NCBI RefSeq assembly: GCF_005863245.1
Contig: NZ_VBUT01000013.1
Coordinates: 62,001 to 126,000 of the forward strand
Direction: 5' to 3'
DNA from: Nocardia cyriacigeorgica
GTDB taxonomy: Bacteria > Actinomycetota > Actinomycetes > Mycobacteriales > Mycobacteriaceae
Length of the DNA stretch: 64,000 nt
Positions within the stretch are counted from its first letter, which is position 1, and the number at the start of each line of letters is the position of its first letter. Both the position numbers and the translations under genes were made by a program. This document shows, one piece after another, positions 15,693 through 24,238 of the stretch. The notes beneath the pieces were generated by a model, which was not told the DNA's origin, did no database searches, and worked only from the letters and a program-made list of their open reading frames with translations.

Positions 15693-16427
15693 TCAGGAGT
15701 CCGAGGCCTCGAGATGCGCCGCAATGCCGTCGAGCAGTTTGGCGAGACCGAATTCGAAGACGTCCTCGGCGACCGCGCGAGCGTCGCGGTCATCCGCGGG
15801 GCTCGCGCCGAGCGCGGCCAGCAAAATCGGATAACGCTCGGGCTGCCCGTACCGGCGGATCATCTCCGGGTCGAGGGCTGGGCCGACGTGGCCGGGTGCG
15901 TCACGGCCGCGGGTCGGGTCGATGCCGAGACGGGTGGCACCGCCGACGAAGGCGTTGATGGACAGGACGATGTCGGAGATCCCGTCCGGCGGTAGTCCGG
16001 CCGCCAGCAGCGCGCTCATCGCGGCCTCGCCCCAGGCGGCTTCGTTCGGGCCCATCCAGCGGTTGCTTGCGCCGGCCACCAGCACCCACGGGTGGCGCAG
16101 GTAGAGGTCGCGGGTCAGGCGAGCCCAGTGTTCCACCGCAGCGCGCCAGTCGTCGCGAGGGAGGTCGGGTGGTTCGGCCATCGTGGCGTCGAGCATGAGG
16201 GCCACGAGTTCGTCTTTGCCCGGCACGTGCCGATACAGCGACATGGTCGCCGCGCCGAGCTGAGTGGCGACGCGCTGCATGGACAGTGCGGCGATCCCGT
16301 CCGCGTCGGCGATGGCGATGGCTTCCTCGACGATCCGCTCCAGGCTCAGCGCCGGTCGCCGGCCACGGCCCGAGCGTCGAGCTCCTGACCACAGCAGCTG
16401 TGCCACGCGCGGTGGTTCCTCGGCCAT
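15693..16427 (-). CDS. TetR family transcriptional regulator (TetR_C_1 type)
   Basis: A 244-residue TetR protein. It begins with a tail rich in Arg and Gly (GRGRRPALS), then the HTH IADADGIAALSMQRVATQLG and LYRHVPGKDELV. The C-terminal domain is the TetR_C_1 type found in regulators of drug and tetracycline efflux. ATG at 16427 follows GGGAGTGCAT. It is divergent from the DUF2306 gene, with two palindromes in the 92-bp gap. It likely represses both directions. Confidence 0.9.
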   Translation of the reverse strand: MAEEPPRVAQLLWSGARRSGRGRRPALSLERIVEEAIAIADADGIAALSMQRVATQLGAATMSLYRHVPGKDELVALMLDATMAEPPDLPRDDWRAAVEHWARLTRDLYLRHPWVLVAGASNRWMGPNEAAWGEAAMSALLAAGLPPDGISDIVLSINAFVGGATRLGIDPTRGRDAPGHVGPALDPEMIRRYGQPERYPILLAALGASPADDRDARAVAEDVFEFGLAKLLDGIAAHLEASDS

Positions 16428-16446
16428 ATGCACTCCCTAGCCTCGC

Positions 16447-16467
16447 ATTGCGTATGCAATACGCAAT
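16447..16467. promoter_or_regulatory. Operator 1 of tandem pair (TetR/DUF2306)
   Basis: Perfect inverted repeat with 9-bp arms ATTGCGTAT and ATACGCAAT around GCA. It lies 20 bp upstream of the TetR start and is directly followed by the second operator. Confidence 0.8.
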
Positions 16468-16483
16468 GCGTATTGTATACGCA
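16467..16483. promoter_or_regulatory. Operator 2 of tandem pair (TetR/DUF2306)
   Basis: TGCGTATTGTATACGCA is a perfect 7+3+7 inverted repeat using the same half-site (TGCGTAT) as operator 1. The two centres are 18 bp apart (16457 and 16475), so the repeated half-sites lie close to two helical turns apart and two dimers could bind cooperatively. Confidence 0.8.
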
Positions 16484-16519
16484 AATACATCCGTTTTCGC
16501 CGTCCGGGGTGATTCCACC

Positions 16520-17254
16520 ATGGCAGTACCCACCAGGCATTCGAATGCCGTTGTCCCCGAAACGAATCCGTCACGATGGTGGCAGCGGCCCTGGGTGGGA
16601 CCGCTGCTGGTGCTCACGTTCGCATTCGTCGCCTTCTCTCTGCCGCCGTATCTCACCTTGGATCCGGACCGGTCGCGGGTGCCGGACCCGGGGTTCGCAC
16701 CGCACTATCCGATGCTCGTCGTGCACGTGTTCTGCGGCTCGATCGCCATCCTCGTCTGTGGCTTCCAAGTGTGGCCGTGGTTCCGGCGCAAGCATCCCGC
16801 GACACATCGGCGATTGGGTCGTTGGTACATCCTCGCCGGTGTGCTGCCCGCCGGACTGGCCGGCCTGGTGATCGGCGCGACCAGTCCGTTCGGCCCGGTC
16901 GCGCGCGTCAGCAATGTCATGCTGGCGACGTTGTGGCTGCTCACCACGCTGATCGGCTGGCGGATGGCGCGGCAACGCCGCTTCGCCGAGCATCGCCGCT
17001 GGATGATCCGCAGCGTCGCGCTCACCCTGTCCATCATGCTCAACAGGGTGCTCGGCGCCGTGCTGCTGCTCGTGCTGAGCCCGCACCTGGAATCCACCTT
17101 CCACGGGGACGAGACCCAGCTCGTGCAGGCCATCGCCGGAATCGGCACCTGGCTCGGCTGGACGCTGTCGCTGTTGATCGCCGAAGCGTGGCTCGAACGC
17201 GGTCGATCGCCGCGGCGCACAGAGTCCGCCGTGACCGGCAGGCACCGGGCATGA
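16520..17254 (+). CDS. DUF2306 family membrane protein
   Basis: A 244-residue polytopic membrane protein with about six to seven hydrophobic segments (first at about 26-44, later ones rich in Leu and Val) and conserved histidines in YPMLVVHVFCG, PATHRRLGRWY and AEHRRWM. These match DUF2306, a cytochrome-b561-like family of unknown function. ATG at 16520 starts the protein with a 20-residue polar tail. It overlaps the next regulator gene by ATGA (17251-17254), so the two are coupled. The divergent TetR and the tandem operators imply that it is induced by a small molecule. Confidence 0.8.
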   Translation: MAVPTRHSNAVVPETNPSRWWQRPWVGPLLVLTFAFVAFSLPPYLTLDPDRSRVPDPGFAPHYPMLVVHVFCGSIAILVCGFQVWPWFRRKHPATHRRLGRWYILAGVLPAGLAGLVIGATSPFGPVARVSNVMLATLWLLTTLIGWRMARQRRFAEHRRWMIRSVALTLSIMLNRVLGAVLLLVLSPHLESTFHGDETQLVQAIAGIGTWLGWTLSLLIAEAWLERGRSPRRTESAVTGRHRA

Positions 17255-18186
17255 GCCTGGCCAGACTCGGGCTGACCGCCGAGCAGGAACGGGTGTATCG
17301 CCATCTGCTGCGCACCCGTCCGTCCGGGCAGGCGCGCCGGGCGGTGGAGGTCGAGTCCGAGACGCGCACTGTGATCGGCGAACTGCGCACGCTCGGCCTG
17401 GTGAACGAGAACCTGACGGCGGTATCACCGGACGTGGCGGTGGATCTGCTGGTGCGGCGGCGAATCACGCAGGCGCAGCGCCAGTTCGAGGGGCTCACCG
17501 CGGCCTGGGACGCGTTGCGGGAGCTGACCGAGGAACATCGCACGGGACGCCCCGCGAGCATGATCGAGCAGCTGCCGCACGGGGCGGCGGCCGCGCGGCG
17601 AATCCACGCGGTGCTGGCCGATCATCCCGGCGAACTCCGCACCCTGCGGCCGCACGCGCCGCACCACCCTTCCCGGCACGAGCACCTGCTCGGCACCCGG
17701 CACGAGCATCTGCTCGCGGCCGGATTACGCAGTCGGACCGTCGTGCCCCTGCGGGCCATGGCGGACGCGCGGCAGGCAGACGACGCCCGCCGCCGGCACG
17801 CCCTCGGCGATCTCCACCGGGCCACCGCCGAACCCATCCGGCCGCTGACGCTGGTCAACCAGTCGGTCGCCTTCGTCCCGGCCGACCTCGCCGAACCGGC
17901 GGCCGGCGTGTTGCAGATCCGCGGCAACGGTGTGGTCGGGCTGCTCGCGGACGCGTTCGACCGGATCTGGGAACGCGCCCACGACGTCGACGAACTCCCG
18001 GTCTCGCCGTTCGAGCAGCAGGTATTGGACGCGCTCACCCGCCATGCCACCGACGAATCGGCGGCACGGGCGCTCAATGTGTCGGTACGGAAGTTTCGCT
18101 CGCACGTGGCCGATCTGATGGATCGGCTCGGCGCGCACACCCGGTTTCAGGCGGCCCTGCTGGCCAAACAACGCCACTGGCTCTGA
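17251..18186 (+). CDS. TrmB-like/LuxR-type hybrid transcriptional regulator
   Basis: A 311-residue regulator with DNA-binding-like domains at both ends. Residues 5-50 (GLTAEQERVYRHLLRTRPSG onward) form a TrmB-type winged helix and the C-terminus (about 245-305, VSPFEQQVLDALTRHATDES, then AARALNVSVRKFRSHV) is a LuxR-type HTH. The middle part (about 130-230) resembles the phospholipase-D-like effector region of TrmB proteins. Such hybrids are common in Streptomyces and Nocardia as pathway-specific regulators. It is translationally coupled to the DUF2306 protein, so it may sense through or control that protein. Confidence 0.82.
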   Translation: MSLARLGLTAEQERVYRHLLRTRPSGQARRAVEVESETRTVIGELRTLGLVNENLTAVSPDVAVDLLVRRRITQAQRQFEGLTAAWDALRELTEEHRTGRPASMIEQLPHGAAAARRIHAVLADHPGELRTLRPHAPHHPSRHEHLLGTRHEHLLAAGLRSRTVVPLRAMADARQADDARRRHALGDLHRATAEPIRPLTLVNQSVAFVPADLAEPAAGVLQIRGNGVVGLLADAFDRIWERAHDVDELPVSPFEQQVLDALTRHATDESAARALNVSVRKFRSHVADLMDRLGAHTRFQAALLAKQRHWL

Positions 18187-18204
18187 CGGGCGCGCGGACC
18201 GGAT

Positions 18205-19077
18205 TCACAATGTCCGGCCGAAGTGCGCGGCGACGGTGTCGACGGCCACGCCGACCTGGGGTTCGGTGTCGTAGAAGTCGAACTGGGTGCCCTGGGTCCA
18301 GTAGATGTCCTTCGGCCCGGCAAGTCCGGCGTGGAAACGATGTGCGCCCTGCGGGATGGCGGCGTCCTCGCTGTGCACCAGCACGGTGGGCCGGGTGATG
18401 CGCGGGGCGAGGGAGATGGAGTCGTAGGTCAGCCAGTCGACCCAGGACATCACGGCGAAACGGTTGGGCCAGGCGGGAATTCCACCGCGTGCGGGGTTGA
18501 GGTAGAAATCGATGTCGTACGGCATGGCGGCGCGTTCGTCGGTGGCACTGACCACCGGCACGTACTCGATCTCGCCGGTCTCGTCGTAGCGCGCTCGCGC
18601 CGCGCGCCCGAGCTCGAGCTTGGCGGCGACCGCGTCGGCGCCGCCGTACGCCTGTTCGCAGACCGCGGCGTCGTGCAGCCACGGCGCCACCAGCGCGAGC
18701 GATTTCACCCGGGCGTCGCCGGCGGTGTTGTCCGACATGTACATCGCCGCCGCACAGATGCCGAGAGCGCCGAGACGCTCACCGTCGACGGACGGGTGTG
18801 CGGCCAGGAAGCTCACCGCGTGGTGGATGTCGCGGACTTTGCGCGCCGGGTTCTCGACATCGCGCGGTTCGCCTCCCGATTCACCGAACCCGGTGAAATC
18901 GAACGACAGCGCCGCGTACCCGTGCTCGGCCAGCCGCCGGGCGTAGCGATCGGCCATCAACTCCTTGACACTGGTCCACGTCCCGGCGACCACCACACCG
19001 GGCGGCCGTTCCCGGCCGGCGGGCAGGAACAGATTGCCGACGAGGGTGGCGCCGTCACTGTCGAATTCGACCTTCAT
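18205..19077 (-). CDS. Alpha/beta hydrolase with Cys nucleophile
   Basis: A 290-residue alpha/beta hydrolase of the YcjY/dienelactone-hydrolase-like group. The nucleophile elbow is LGICAAA with Cys108 in place of the usual Ser; FDFTGFGESGGEP at 59-71 is the conserved loop typical of this group. No signal peptide, so cytoplasmic. The likely acid is in the HSEDAAIP region and the His near the C-terminus in TVAAHFG. Substrate unknown. It is followed upstream on the same strand by a SnoaL-like gene 28 bp away, so the two form a small operon. Confidence 0.85.
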   Translation of the reverse strand: MKVEFDSDGATLVGNLFLPAGRERPPGVVVAGTWTSVKELMADRYARRLAEHGYAALSFDFTGFGESGGEPRDVENPARKVRDIHHAVSFLAAHPSVDGERLGALGICAAAMYMSDNTAGDARVKSLALVAPWLHDAAVCEQAYGGADAVAAKLELGRAARARYDETGEIEYVPVVSATDERAAMPYDIDFYLNPARGGIPAWPNRFAVMSWVDWLTYDSISLAPRITRPTVLVHSEDAAIPQGAHRFHAGLAGPKDIYWTQGTQFDFYDTEPQVGVAVDTVAAHFGRTL

Positions 19078-19105
19078 GGTTTCCGGTTCTCCTTCTTCTC
19101 TCTGC

Positions 19106-19540
19106 TCAGGGCAGTAGCCCGCGGTTGCCGTCGCCCCATGCCGCCGTCATCACGATGCCGCTGATCCGCCAGCCACCCGCGGAGCGGACGAGATCGAAGC
19201 GATAGCTGCCGCCCAGCGTCCACAGCGTCGCGCCGAACGCCTCGGACCCGCGGTGGGTGGCCTGGAAGGAGGCGGTGCACACCGCCGCGTCGCTGTCGAT
19301 GGTGACCAGGTGATTGCCCAGCAGGTGCTGGGTGGCGGCGAACCCGCCCAGAGTGTCCCGCCATGCGGCGACGAGCTGCGCCGGAGACAGGGTGACCGGT
19401 TCACCACCGTTGAGGCTGGTGTAGTCCAACCGCACCCGGTCGGTGAAAACAGTAGCGAGCTCGTCCCATTCGCGATGGTCCACATGCCAGGCCATGCGCG
19501 TGCAGGTGTCGATGACGTCCAGGCGATCCATGGCGACCAT
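19106..19540 (-). CDS. Nuclear transport factor 2 / SnoaL-like protein
   Basis: A 144-residue alpha+beta-barrel protein: VIDTCTRMAWHVDHREWDEL and VFTDRVRLDY near the N-terminus and the closing strands WRISGIVMTAAWGDGN are typical of the SnoaL_4 group of the NTF2 fold. These proteins act as small isomerases, dehydratases or accessory domains. ATG at 19540 or 19531 both fit. It is divergent from the NmrA-like gene at 19647 (106 bp gap), and precedes the hydrolase gene. Confidence 0.8.
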   Translation of the reverse strand: MVAMDRLDVIDTCTRMAWHVDHREWDELATVFTDRVRLDYTSLNGGEPVTLSPAQLVAAWRDTLGGFAATQHLLGNHLVTIDSDAAVCTASFQATHRGSEAFGATLWTLGGSYRFDLVRSAGGWRISGIVMTAAWGDGNRGLLP

Positions 19541-19646
19541 GCTGCCCACCGGGCATCGCCGGCGAAACGGAAGACGCTGCACGATCGTGTGCAGGAAGCT
19601 GCACCACCACGTGCGAAACCGGCTCTGTTCCACAAGTATTGGTGCA

Positions 19647-20462
19647 ATGATTCTCGTGACAGGTGCGACCGGCAATGTCGGCGCGGAAGTTGTGCGGGCC
19701 TTGGCGGCGGACAGCGAACCGGTGCGGGCGCTGGTACGCGATCCCCGGCGCGCCACGGTGCCCGCGGGCGTGGAAGCCGTGGCGGGTGATCTCTCCGTGC
19801 CCGAGACGCTGAGTTTCGACCAGGTGCGGGCGCTGTTCCTGTTGCCCGGCTATTCCGGCGTCGCGCAGGCGGCGGCGAAGGCGGGCGTCGAGCACATCGT
19901 GCAACTCTCCGGTGTTTCCGCGGCGACCGGTGACATCGCCAACGCCATCACCCGCTACATGATGACCTCCGAGCAGGAAACCACCGAATGCGGTGCGGCA
20001 TGGACCATCCTGCGGCCCTGCGCATTCGCCTCCAACGCGCTGCGCTGGCTCCCCCAGTTGCGCGACGGCGACGTGATCCGGGCGCCGTTCCCCGAGGTGT
20101 GCACGGCCAGCCTGGATCCACAGGATCTCGGCGCGGTGGCCGCCACCATCCTGCGCGGCAACACCCACCACGGCGAGATCCTCTGGCCCACCGGCCCGGA
20201 ACCACTCACCCCCGCCCAGCAGGTGGCGATCCTGGCCGAGGCCACCGGCCGCCCCCTCACCTGCATCGGGCTCACCGACGACCAGGCCCGCGCCCAAATG
20301 CTCGAGACCACCCCCGTCGAATACGTCGACGCCTTCTTCGACTTCTACGTCAACGGCGCCATCGACGAATCTGTCGTCCGCCCGACAGTGCAACAGCTGC
20401 TCGGCCGCCCACCGCGGACCTTCGCCCAGTGGGCCACCGCCCACGCCGCCGCATTCCGCTGA
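19647..20462 (+). CDS. NAD(P)H-binding protein, NmrA-like (atypical SDR)
   Basis: A 271-residue atypical SDR. MILVTGATGNVGAEVVRAL at the start is the NAD(P) Rossmann motif, and VRALVRDPRRA contains the second-strand arginines that favour NADP. The fold continues with HIVQLSGVSA and WTILRPCAFASN, as in NmrA/QorB proteins, which act as redox sensors or quinone reductases. ATG at 19647 makes this the exact N-terminus. Divergent from the SnoaL/hydrolase pair; a small palindrome CACGATCGTG (19580-19589) lies in the gap. Target or substrate unknown. Confidence 0.85.
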   Translation: MILVTGATGNVGAEVVRALAADSEPVRALVRDPRRATVPAGVEAVAGDLSVPETLSFDQVRALFLLPGYSGVAQAAAKAGVEHIVQLSGVSAATGDIANAITRYMMTSEQETTECGAAWTILRPCAFASNALRWLPQLRDGDVIRAPFPEVCTASLDPQDLGAVAATILRGNTHHGEILWPTGPEPLTPAQQVAILAEATGRPLTCIGLTDDQARAQMLETTPVEYVDAFFDFYVNGAIDESVVRPTVQQLLGRPPRTFAQWATAHAAAFR

Positions 20463-20504
20463 GCACGGCAGGGACCGGCTGCACAATTATGAGAGGTTTC
20501 TCGC

Positions 20505-21986
20505 TCAGCTGAAGACATAGTCCTCCAATGGGAAATGCCCGCTGCGCCAAGCGGCTTCGAGAGTCGACACGGGCCGCAAGGGCACATCGCCGTGCTTGTC
20601 GAAGTAGTAGCTGTTGGCGGTGGCGCAGCTGTCCTGCCAGAACACCTGGCCGCCGCGGCGGGCGAGCATCTCGCGGAAGTAGCGGTCGTTGGCTTCCTCG
20701 GTGACTTCGATGCGGGCGGCGGCGGTGGCGCGGGCGTGGTGCAGGCAGCGCAGGATGTGGCGGGTCTGGTTCTCGATGAGGGTGAAGTAGGAGGCGCCGT
20801 TGTAGCCGTAGGGGCCGATGATGGAGAAGAAGTTGGGGAAGCCGGGGACGCTCACGCCCTCGTAGGCTTGCAGGCGGTTGTCGTCCCACCAGGTTTCCAG
20901 GTCGCGGCCGCCGACGCCGTGCAGGTCGTAGGTGGGCATATTGCCCGACTCCATCACTTTGAAGCCGGTGGCGAAGATGAGGACGTCGGCGGTGTGTTCG
21001 GCGCCGGACTCGACACGCACACCGGTAGGCGTGATCTCGCTGATCGGCGTGGTTTCCAGCGTGACGTTGGACCGGTTGAAGGTCGACAGATAGTCGTTGG
21101 AGAAGCTGGGCCGTTTGCAGCCGAGCGCGTATTTCGGCGTCAGCGCCTCCCGCACGGCGGGGTCTTTCACCTGGCGCCGCAGATGGGCCAGACCTGCGCG
21201 TTCGCCGATCGCGGCGGTCGGAAGGGAACGGTAGAAGTGGGCGGCGAGCGGGAAGGTGAATTCGACGTAGGTCTGGCTCACCAGCCGGGTCAGTGTGCGT
21301 CCGCCCGGGATTCTCATCGCCAGGCGCACGGGCAGCGGCAACGGCATATCGGGGCGCGGCAGGCACCAGATCGGGGTGCGCTGGAACACCGTCAGATGCG
21401 CTACCCGCGGTGCGATCTCGGGAATCACCTGCACGGCCGAGGCGCCGGTGCCGATGATCGCGACGCGCTTGCCGCGCAGGTCCTGGCTGTGGTCCCAGCG
21501 GGAGGTGTGCATCGTGACGCCGGCGAAGCGGTCGATCCCGGCGATATCGGGGAGCTTGGGCCGGGTGAGCACGCCGGTCGCGCTGATCACGAAACGCGCG
21601 GTCAGGTCGTCACCGCCGGCGATGTGCAGGATCCAGCGATCGCCGTCCTCGTCGAAGTCCGCGCCGGACACGGTGGTGGCGAAGCGAATTCGCGGGCGCA
21701 GCCGGTATTTGTCGACACACGATTCGGCGTAGGCCTTGAGCTCGTGCCCCGGCGCGTAGACCCGCGACCAATCGGTGCGCTGCTCGAAGGAGAACTGGTA
21801 GCTGAACGAGGGAATATCCACGGCGACACCGGGATAGGTGTTCCAGTGCCAGGTCCCGCCGACGCCGTCGGCGTCGTCGACGATCAGGAAGTCGTCGAAC
21901 CCGGCGTTGCGCAACGCGATCGCCGCACCGATGCCGGAGAACCCGGCACCGACGATGATGATCTCGTGATCGACGGCGGTGGTCAT
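20505..21986 (-). CDS. Flavin-containing monooxygenase, Baeyer-Villiger type
   Basis: A 493-residue FAD/NADPH monooxygenase. VGAGFSGIG (12-20) binds FAD; the Baeyer-Villiger fingerprint FxGxxxHxxxWD is intact (F154, G156, H160, W164, D165); and GTGASA (179-184) binds NADPH. It should insert oxygen into a ketone or oxidise a heteroatom, working in the cytoplasm. ATG at 21986 overlaps the stop of the half-size paralogue by ATGA, and the operon starts with a diiron protein. Mycobacterial relatives (EthA/MymA-like) oxidise hydrophobic ketones and prodrugs. Confidence 0.9.
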   Translation of the reverse strand: MTTAVDHEIIIVGAGFSGIGAAIALRNAGFDDFLIVDDADGVGGTWHWNTYPGVAVDIPSFSYQFSFEQRTDWSRVYAPGHELKAYAESCVDKYRLRPRIRFATTVSGADFDEDGDRWILHIAGGDDLTARFVISATGVLTRPKLPDIAGIDRFAGVTMHTSRWDHSQDLRGKRVAIIGTGASAVQVIPEIAPRVAHLTVFQRTPIWCLPRPDMPLPLPVRLAMRIPGGRTLTRLVSQTYVEFTFPLAAHFYRSLPTAAIGERAGLAHLRRQVKDPAVREALTPKYALGCKRPSFSNDYLSTFNRSNVTLETTPISEITPTGVRVESGAEHTADVLIFATGFKVMESGNMPTYDLHGVGGRDLETWWDDNRLQAYEGVSVPGFPNFFSIIGPYGYNGASYFTLIENQTRHILRCLHHARATAAARIEVTEEANDRYFREMLARRGGQVFWQDSCATANSYYFDKHGDVPLRPVSTLEAAWRSGHFPLEDYVFS

Positions 21987-22564
21987 GCGATCTCCTTCGA
22001 CCGAGTGGGCAGGACAGCGGTGGTGAGTTCGGGCGGAGTGTGTGTGCGGCCCGGGCCGGCGACCCTGCGCACGATATGCCCGGCGTCCTCGGCGTAGACG
22101 ATGATGTCGACCCGGTGTTCGATCCCGTCGACGGTGCGCACACCCAGCGGGACCAGCCGCGCGATCGGCCAGGTCACCAGGGTGCAATGCGGTTGTCTCA
22201 GGGTCCGGTAGTAGCTGTTGTGCACCGCGACGCCCGCGGCCTCATCGGGCGTGAGCCGGTGCCGCAGCCACGAATCACGCACCTGAAGGCGCAGGTTGAC
22301 GCGCGCGATCAGCCGCACGAACCGGTCGGGAGCCCGCCGCAGCACCGCAGCGGGCAGCGGCGCCCGCGGCAGCACCCACACCGCATCGGTCTGGAACACC
22401 GTCACCCGCTGCGCCTCCGCGGCGATTCCCGGCAGCAGCCGCGCCGCCGCCGCACCGGTACCGATGATCGCGACCCGCCGGCCGGTGAATTCGTGGCGCG
22501 GAACGAACGCCTTGCGGTGCAGCTGCGGACCAGTGAACGTCTCCGCGAACCGCGGGGTGGTCAT
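21983..22564 (-). CDS. Half-size Baeyer-Villiger-like protein (NADPH domain only)
   Basis: A 193-residue protein that aligns only with the middle of a Baeyer-Villiger monooxygenase. It starts at a degenerate fingerprint (F10, G12, H16 kept; Trp replaced by Phe20) and continues with VAIIGTGAAAARLLPGI (NADPH site, about 31-47) and VTVFQTDAVWVLPRA. The FAD-binding N-terminus and the C-terminal part are absent. Yet it has its own start, keeps the reading frame and overlaps both neighbours by ATGA, so it appears maintained rather than decaying. It may be a partner of the full-length enzyme, or an early-stage remnant. Confidence 0.75.
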   Translation of the reverse strand: MTTPRFAETFTGPQLHRKAFVPRHEFTGRRVAIIGTGAAAARLLPGIAAEAQRVTVFQTDAVWVLPRAPLPAAVLRRAPDRFVRLIARVNLRLQVRDSWLRHRLTPDEAAGVAVHNSYYRTLRQPHCTLVTWPIARLVPLGVRTVDGIEHRVDIIVYAEDAGHIVRRVAGPGRTHTPPELTTAVLPTRSKEIA

Positions 22565-23484
22565 TTCGCCACCGGGTCGTAGGTCAGCTCGTCCGACCAC
22601 GACGGCCTGCGGCCGAGCACGCGCACCGGGAACCGGTCGATACACGCATTGGACACATCGGCCAGCAGCTGGAACGGCTGACGCCGATGGATGGTGGCCT
22701 TACCGTGCATCTTCACCACGTGATACAGCGGCATCCGCCGGATCGACGGGCTGCGCTCGCCGACGTTCTCGTAACGGCGCACCGCCTGCCACAGCTTCTC
22801 CTCGTCGAGTCCGAGCGCGATGATGTTCGTCGACATCCGCGACAGCAGCGGTGCGTACAGCAGCGCGCCGAGCACGAACGACGGACGGACCGCGAAACCG
22901 GCCGTCTCGATGACGATCCGGCGCAGCGGACCCGCCCCGAGCTGTTCGAGCACCTGGAAGCCGACAGCCAGATGCCGCGACTCGTCACTGTTGATGTGCC
23001 GGAACACCTCGTGACACACCGGGTCCTCGACCTCGTCCAGCAGGAATTTCACCAGCGCGCCGTCCAACGCGGTCTCCAGCGACGGGATGACCGTGCCGAG
23101 CACCGGCAGCGACAGCTGGTCGGCGTAACGGTCGAGCCAGCTGATGACGAGGCGGATGTTCTTGTTGGGCACCGGCATCGCGTCACCGTCGAGCATCCCC
23201 CACCGTCGCATCAGCGCCAGTTCGGCGTTGGCGTGCTTCTGCTCCTCGGCGTGGAAGTACCGGTAGATCTCCCGCAGTGGCCCCGGTGGGGCCTGGTGCA
23301 CGAGGGCGGCGAAGCCGCGGGCACCCACGTGTTCGATCCACACCAGGTCGGCCATGAAGGTGGCCAGCCGGGGACGCTGCTCGTCGGTGATCGTGTCGGC
23401 GCCCGGAGCGTCCCAATCGATATCGGCCAGCGCCCACTGCCTGGCCCGAATCGTGTCGAGCATATCGGGATAGGCGAACGTCAT
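22561..23484 (-). CDS. Ferritin-like diiron oxygenase family protein
   Basis: A 307-residue all-helical protein with the four-helix diiron signature: Glu51 (WIEHVGARGF), E81xxH84 (EEQKH), Glu137 (PSLETALDG) and E168xxH171 (DESRH). This pattern fits the AurF/acyl-desaturase-like diiron oxygenases found in mycobacteria and Nocardia. It should activate oxygen to hydroxylate, desaturate or N-oxygenate a substrate. It is the first gene of a three-gene operon with two flavin monooxygenase-like proteins, all joined by ATGA overlaps. It is divergent from a TetR regulator with an inverted repeat between them. Confidence 0.82.
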   Translation of the reverse strand: MTFAYPDMLDTIRARQWALADIDWDAPGADTITDEQRPRLATFMADLVWIEHVGARGFAALVHQAPPGPLREIYRYFHAEEQKHANAELALMRRWGMLDGDAMPVPNKNIRLVISWLDRYADQLSLPVLGTVIPSLETALDGALVKFLLDEVEDPVCHEVFRHINSDESRHLAVGFQVLEQLGAGPLRRIVIETAGFAVRPSFVLGALLYAPLLSRMSTNIIALGLDEEKLWQAVRRYENVGERSPSIRRMPLYHVVKMHGKATIHRRQPFQLLADVSNACIDRFPVRVLGRRPSWSDELTYDPVAK

Positions 23485-23516
23485 TGTTCGAACTCCTTCG
23501 ACGGCGGGGCTCGAAT

Positions 23517-23534
23517 TGGTGGCAATCGCCACCA
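23517..23534. promoter_or_regulatory. Operator between diiron operon and TetR
   Basis: TGGTGGC and GCCACCA form a perfect 7-bp inverted repeat around AATC, 33 bp upstream of the diiron gene and 51 bp upstream of the TetR gene. A second block, TGACACCAATT, starts about 13 bp further. The words AATTGGTGGC and TGACACCAA also occur around 440-464. Confidence 0.7.
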
Positions 23535-23584
23535 TTGGCCGCACCTGACACCAATTAGGCTCGCGACGGAGTACTTTGTCAACC

Positions 23585-24238
23585 ATGGATGTGCGCGCAC
23601 CGGCCAGGACCTGGGGCGGGCTGACCGCCGACGAGCGCAGGGCGCAGCGGCGGACCAGCCTGGTCGAAGCCGCCCTCGACATCTGGATCGACAACGGGTG
23701 GGCCGCGGTCACCATGCGCGGCGTCTGTCAGCGGACTTCCCTCAACGACCGCTACTTCTACGAGCACTTCGCCGACCGCGACGCACTGCTGGCTGTGGTG
23801 TGGGACGAAGTGTGCGCGGAGGTCTTCGCCGAGCTGGCCTGCGTCGTCGCCGAGAACGCGGACCGCACGCCGCTCGAGATCATGCGCGCCGCCATCGCCC
23901 GCTCGGTCGAGTTGCAGTCCGACCCGCGTGGCCACGCCAGAATCCTGCTCGCCGACCACGCGGGCAGCGCCGTCCTGGAGCAGCGCCGCAAAACCATGCT
24001 CACCGACGCGACCAACCTGCTCATCGCCACCGCCTGGCCCTACCTGCGCCCCGGCGTCGACGAGACCGCCATCCGGATGAGCACCCTGGCGGGCATCGGC
24101 GGTTTCATCGAACTGCTCTCGGCCTGGCGCACCGGCGTCCTCGACGTCGACGCCGAGCGCATCGTCGAGCACACCAGCGCGATCGCGGCGCAGCTGGGCA
24201 CGATGTTCCTTCCGCCGGAGCTCATCGGCGATCAGTAG
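23585..24238 (+). CDS. TetR family transcriptional regulator
   Basis: A 217-residue TetR protein with HTH LVEAALDIWIDNGWAAVTMR then TSLNDRYFYEHFADRDALL. The C-terminal domain is long and helical with no recognised ligand signature. ATG at 23585 is preferred over the upstream TTG at 23576. It is divergent from the diiron/monooxygenase operon, 100 bp apart, and probably controls it through the inverted repeat at 23517-23534. Confidence 0.9.
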   Translation: MDVRAPARTWGGLTADERRAQRRTSLVEAALDIWIDNGWAAVTMRGVCQRTSLNDRYFYEHFADRDALLAVVWDEVCAEVFAELACVVAENADRTPLEIMRAAIARSVELQSDPRGHARILLADHAGSAVLEQRRKTMLTDATNLLIATAWPYLRPGVDETAIRMSTLAGIGGFIELLSAWRTGVLDVDAERIVEHTSAIAAQLGTMFLPPELIGDQ

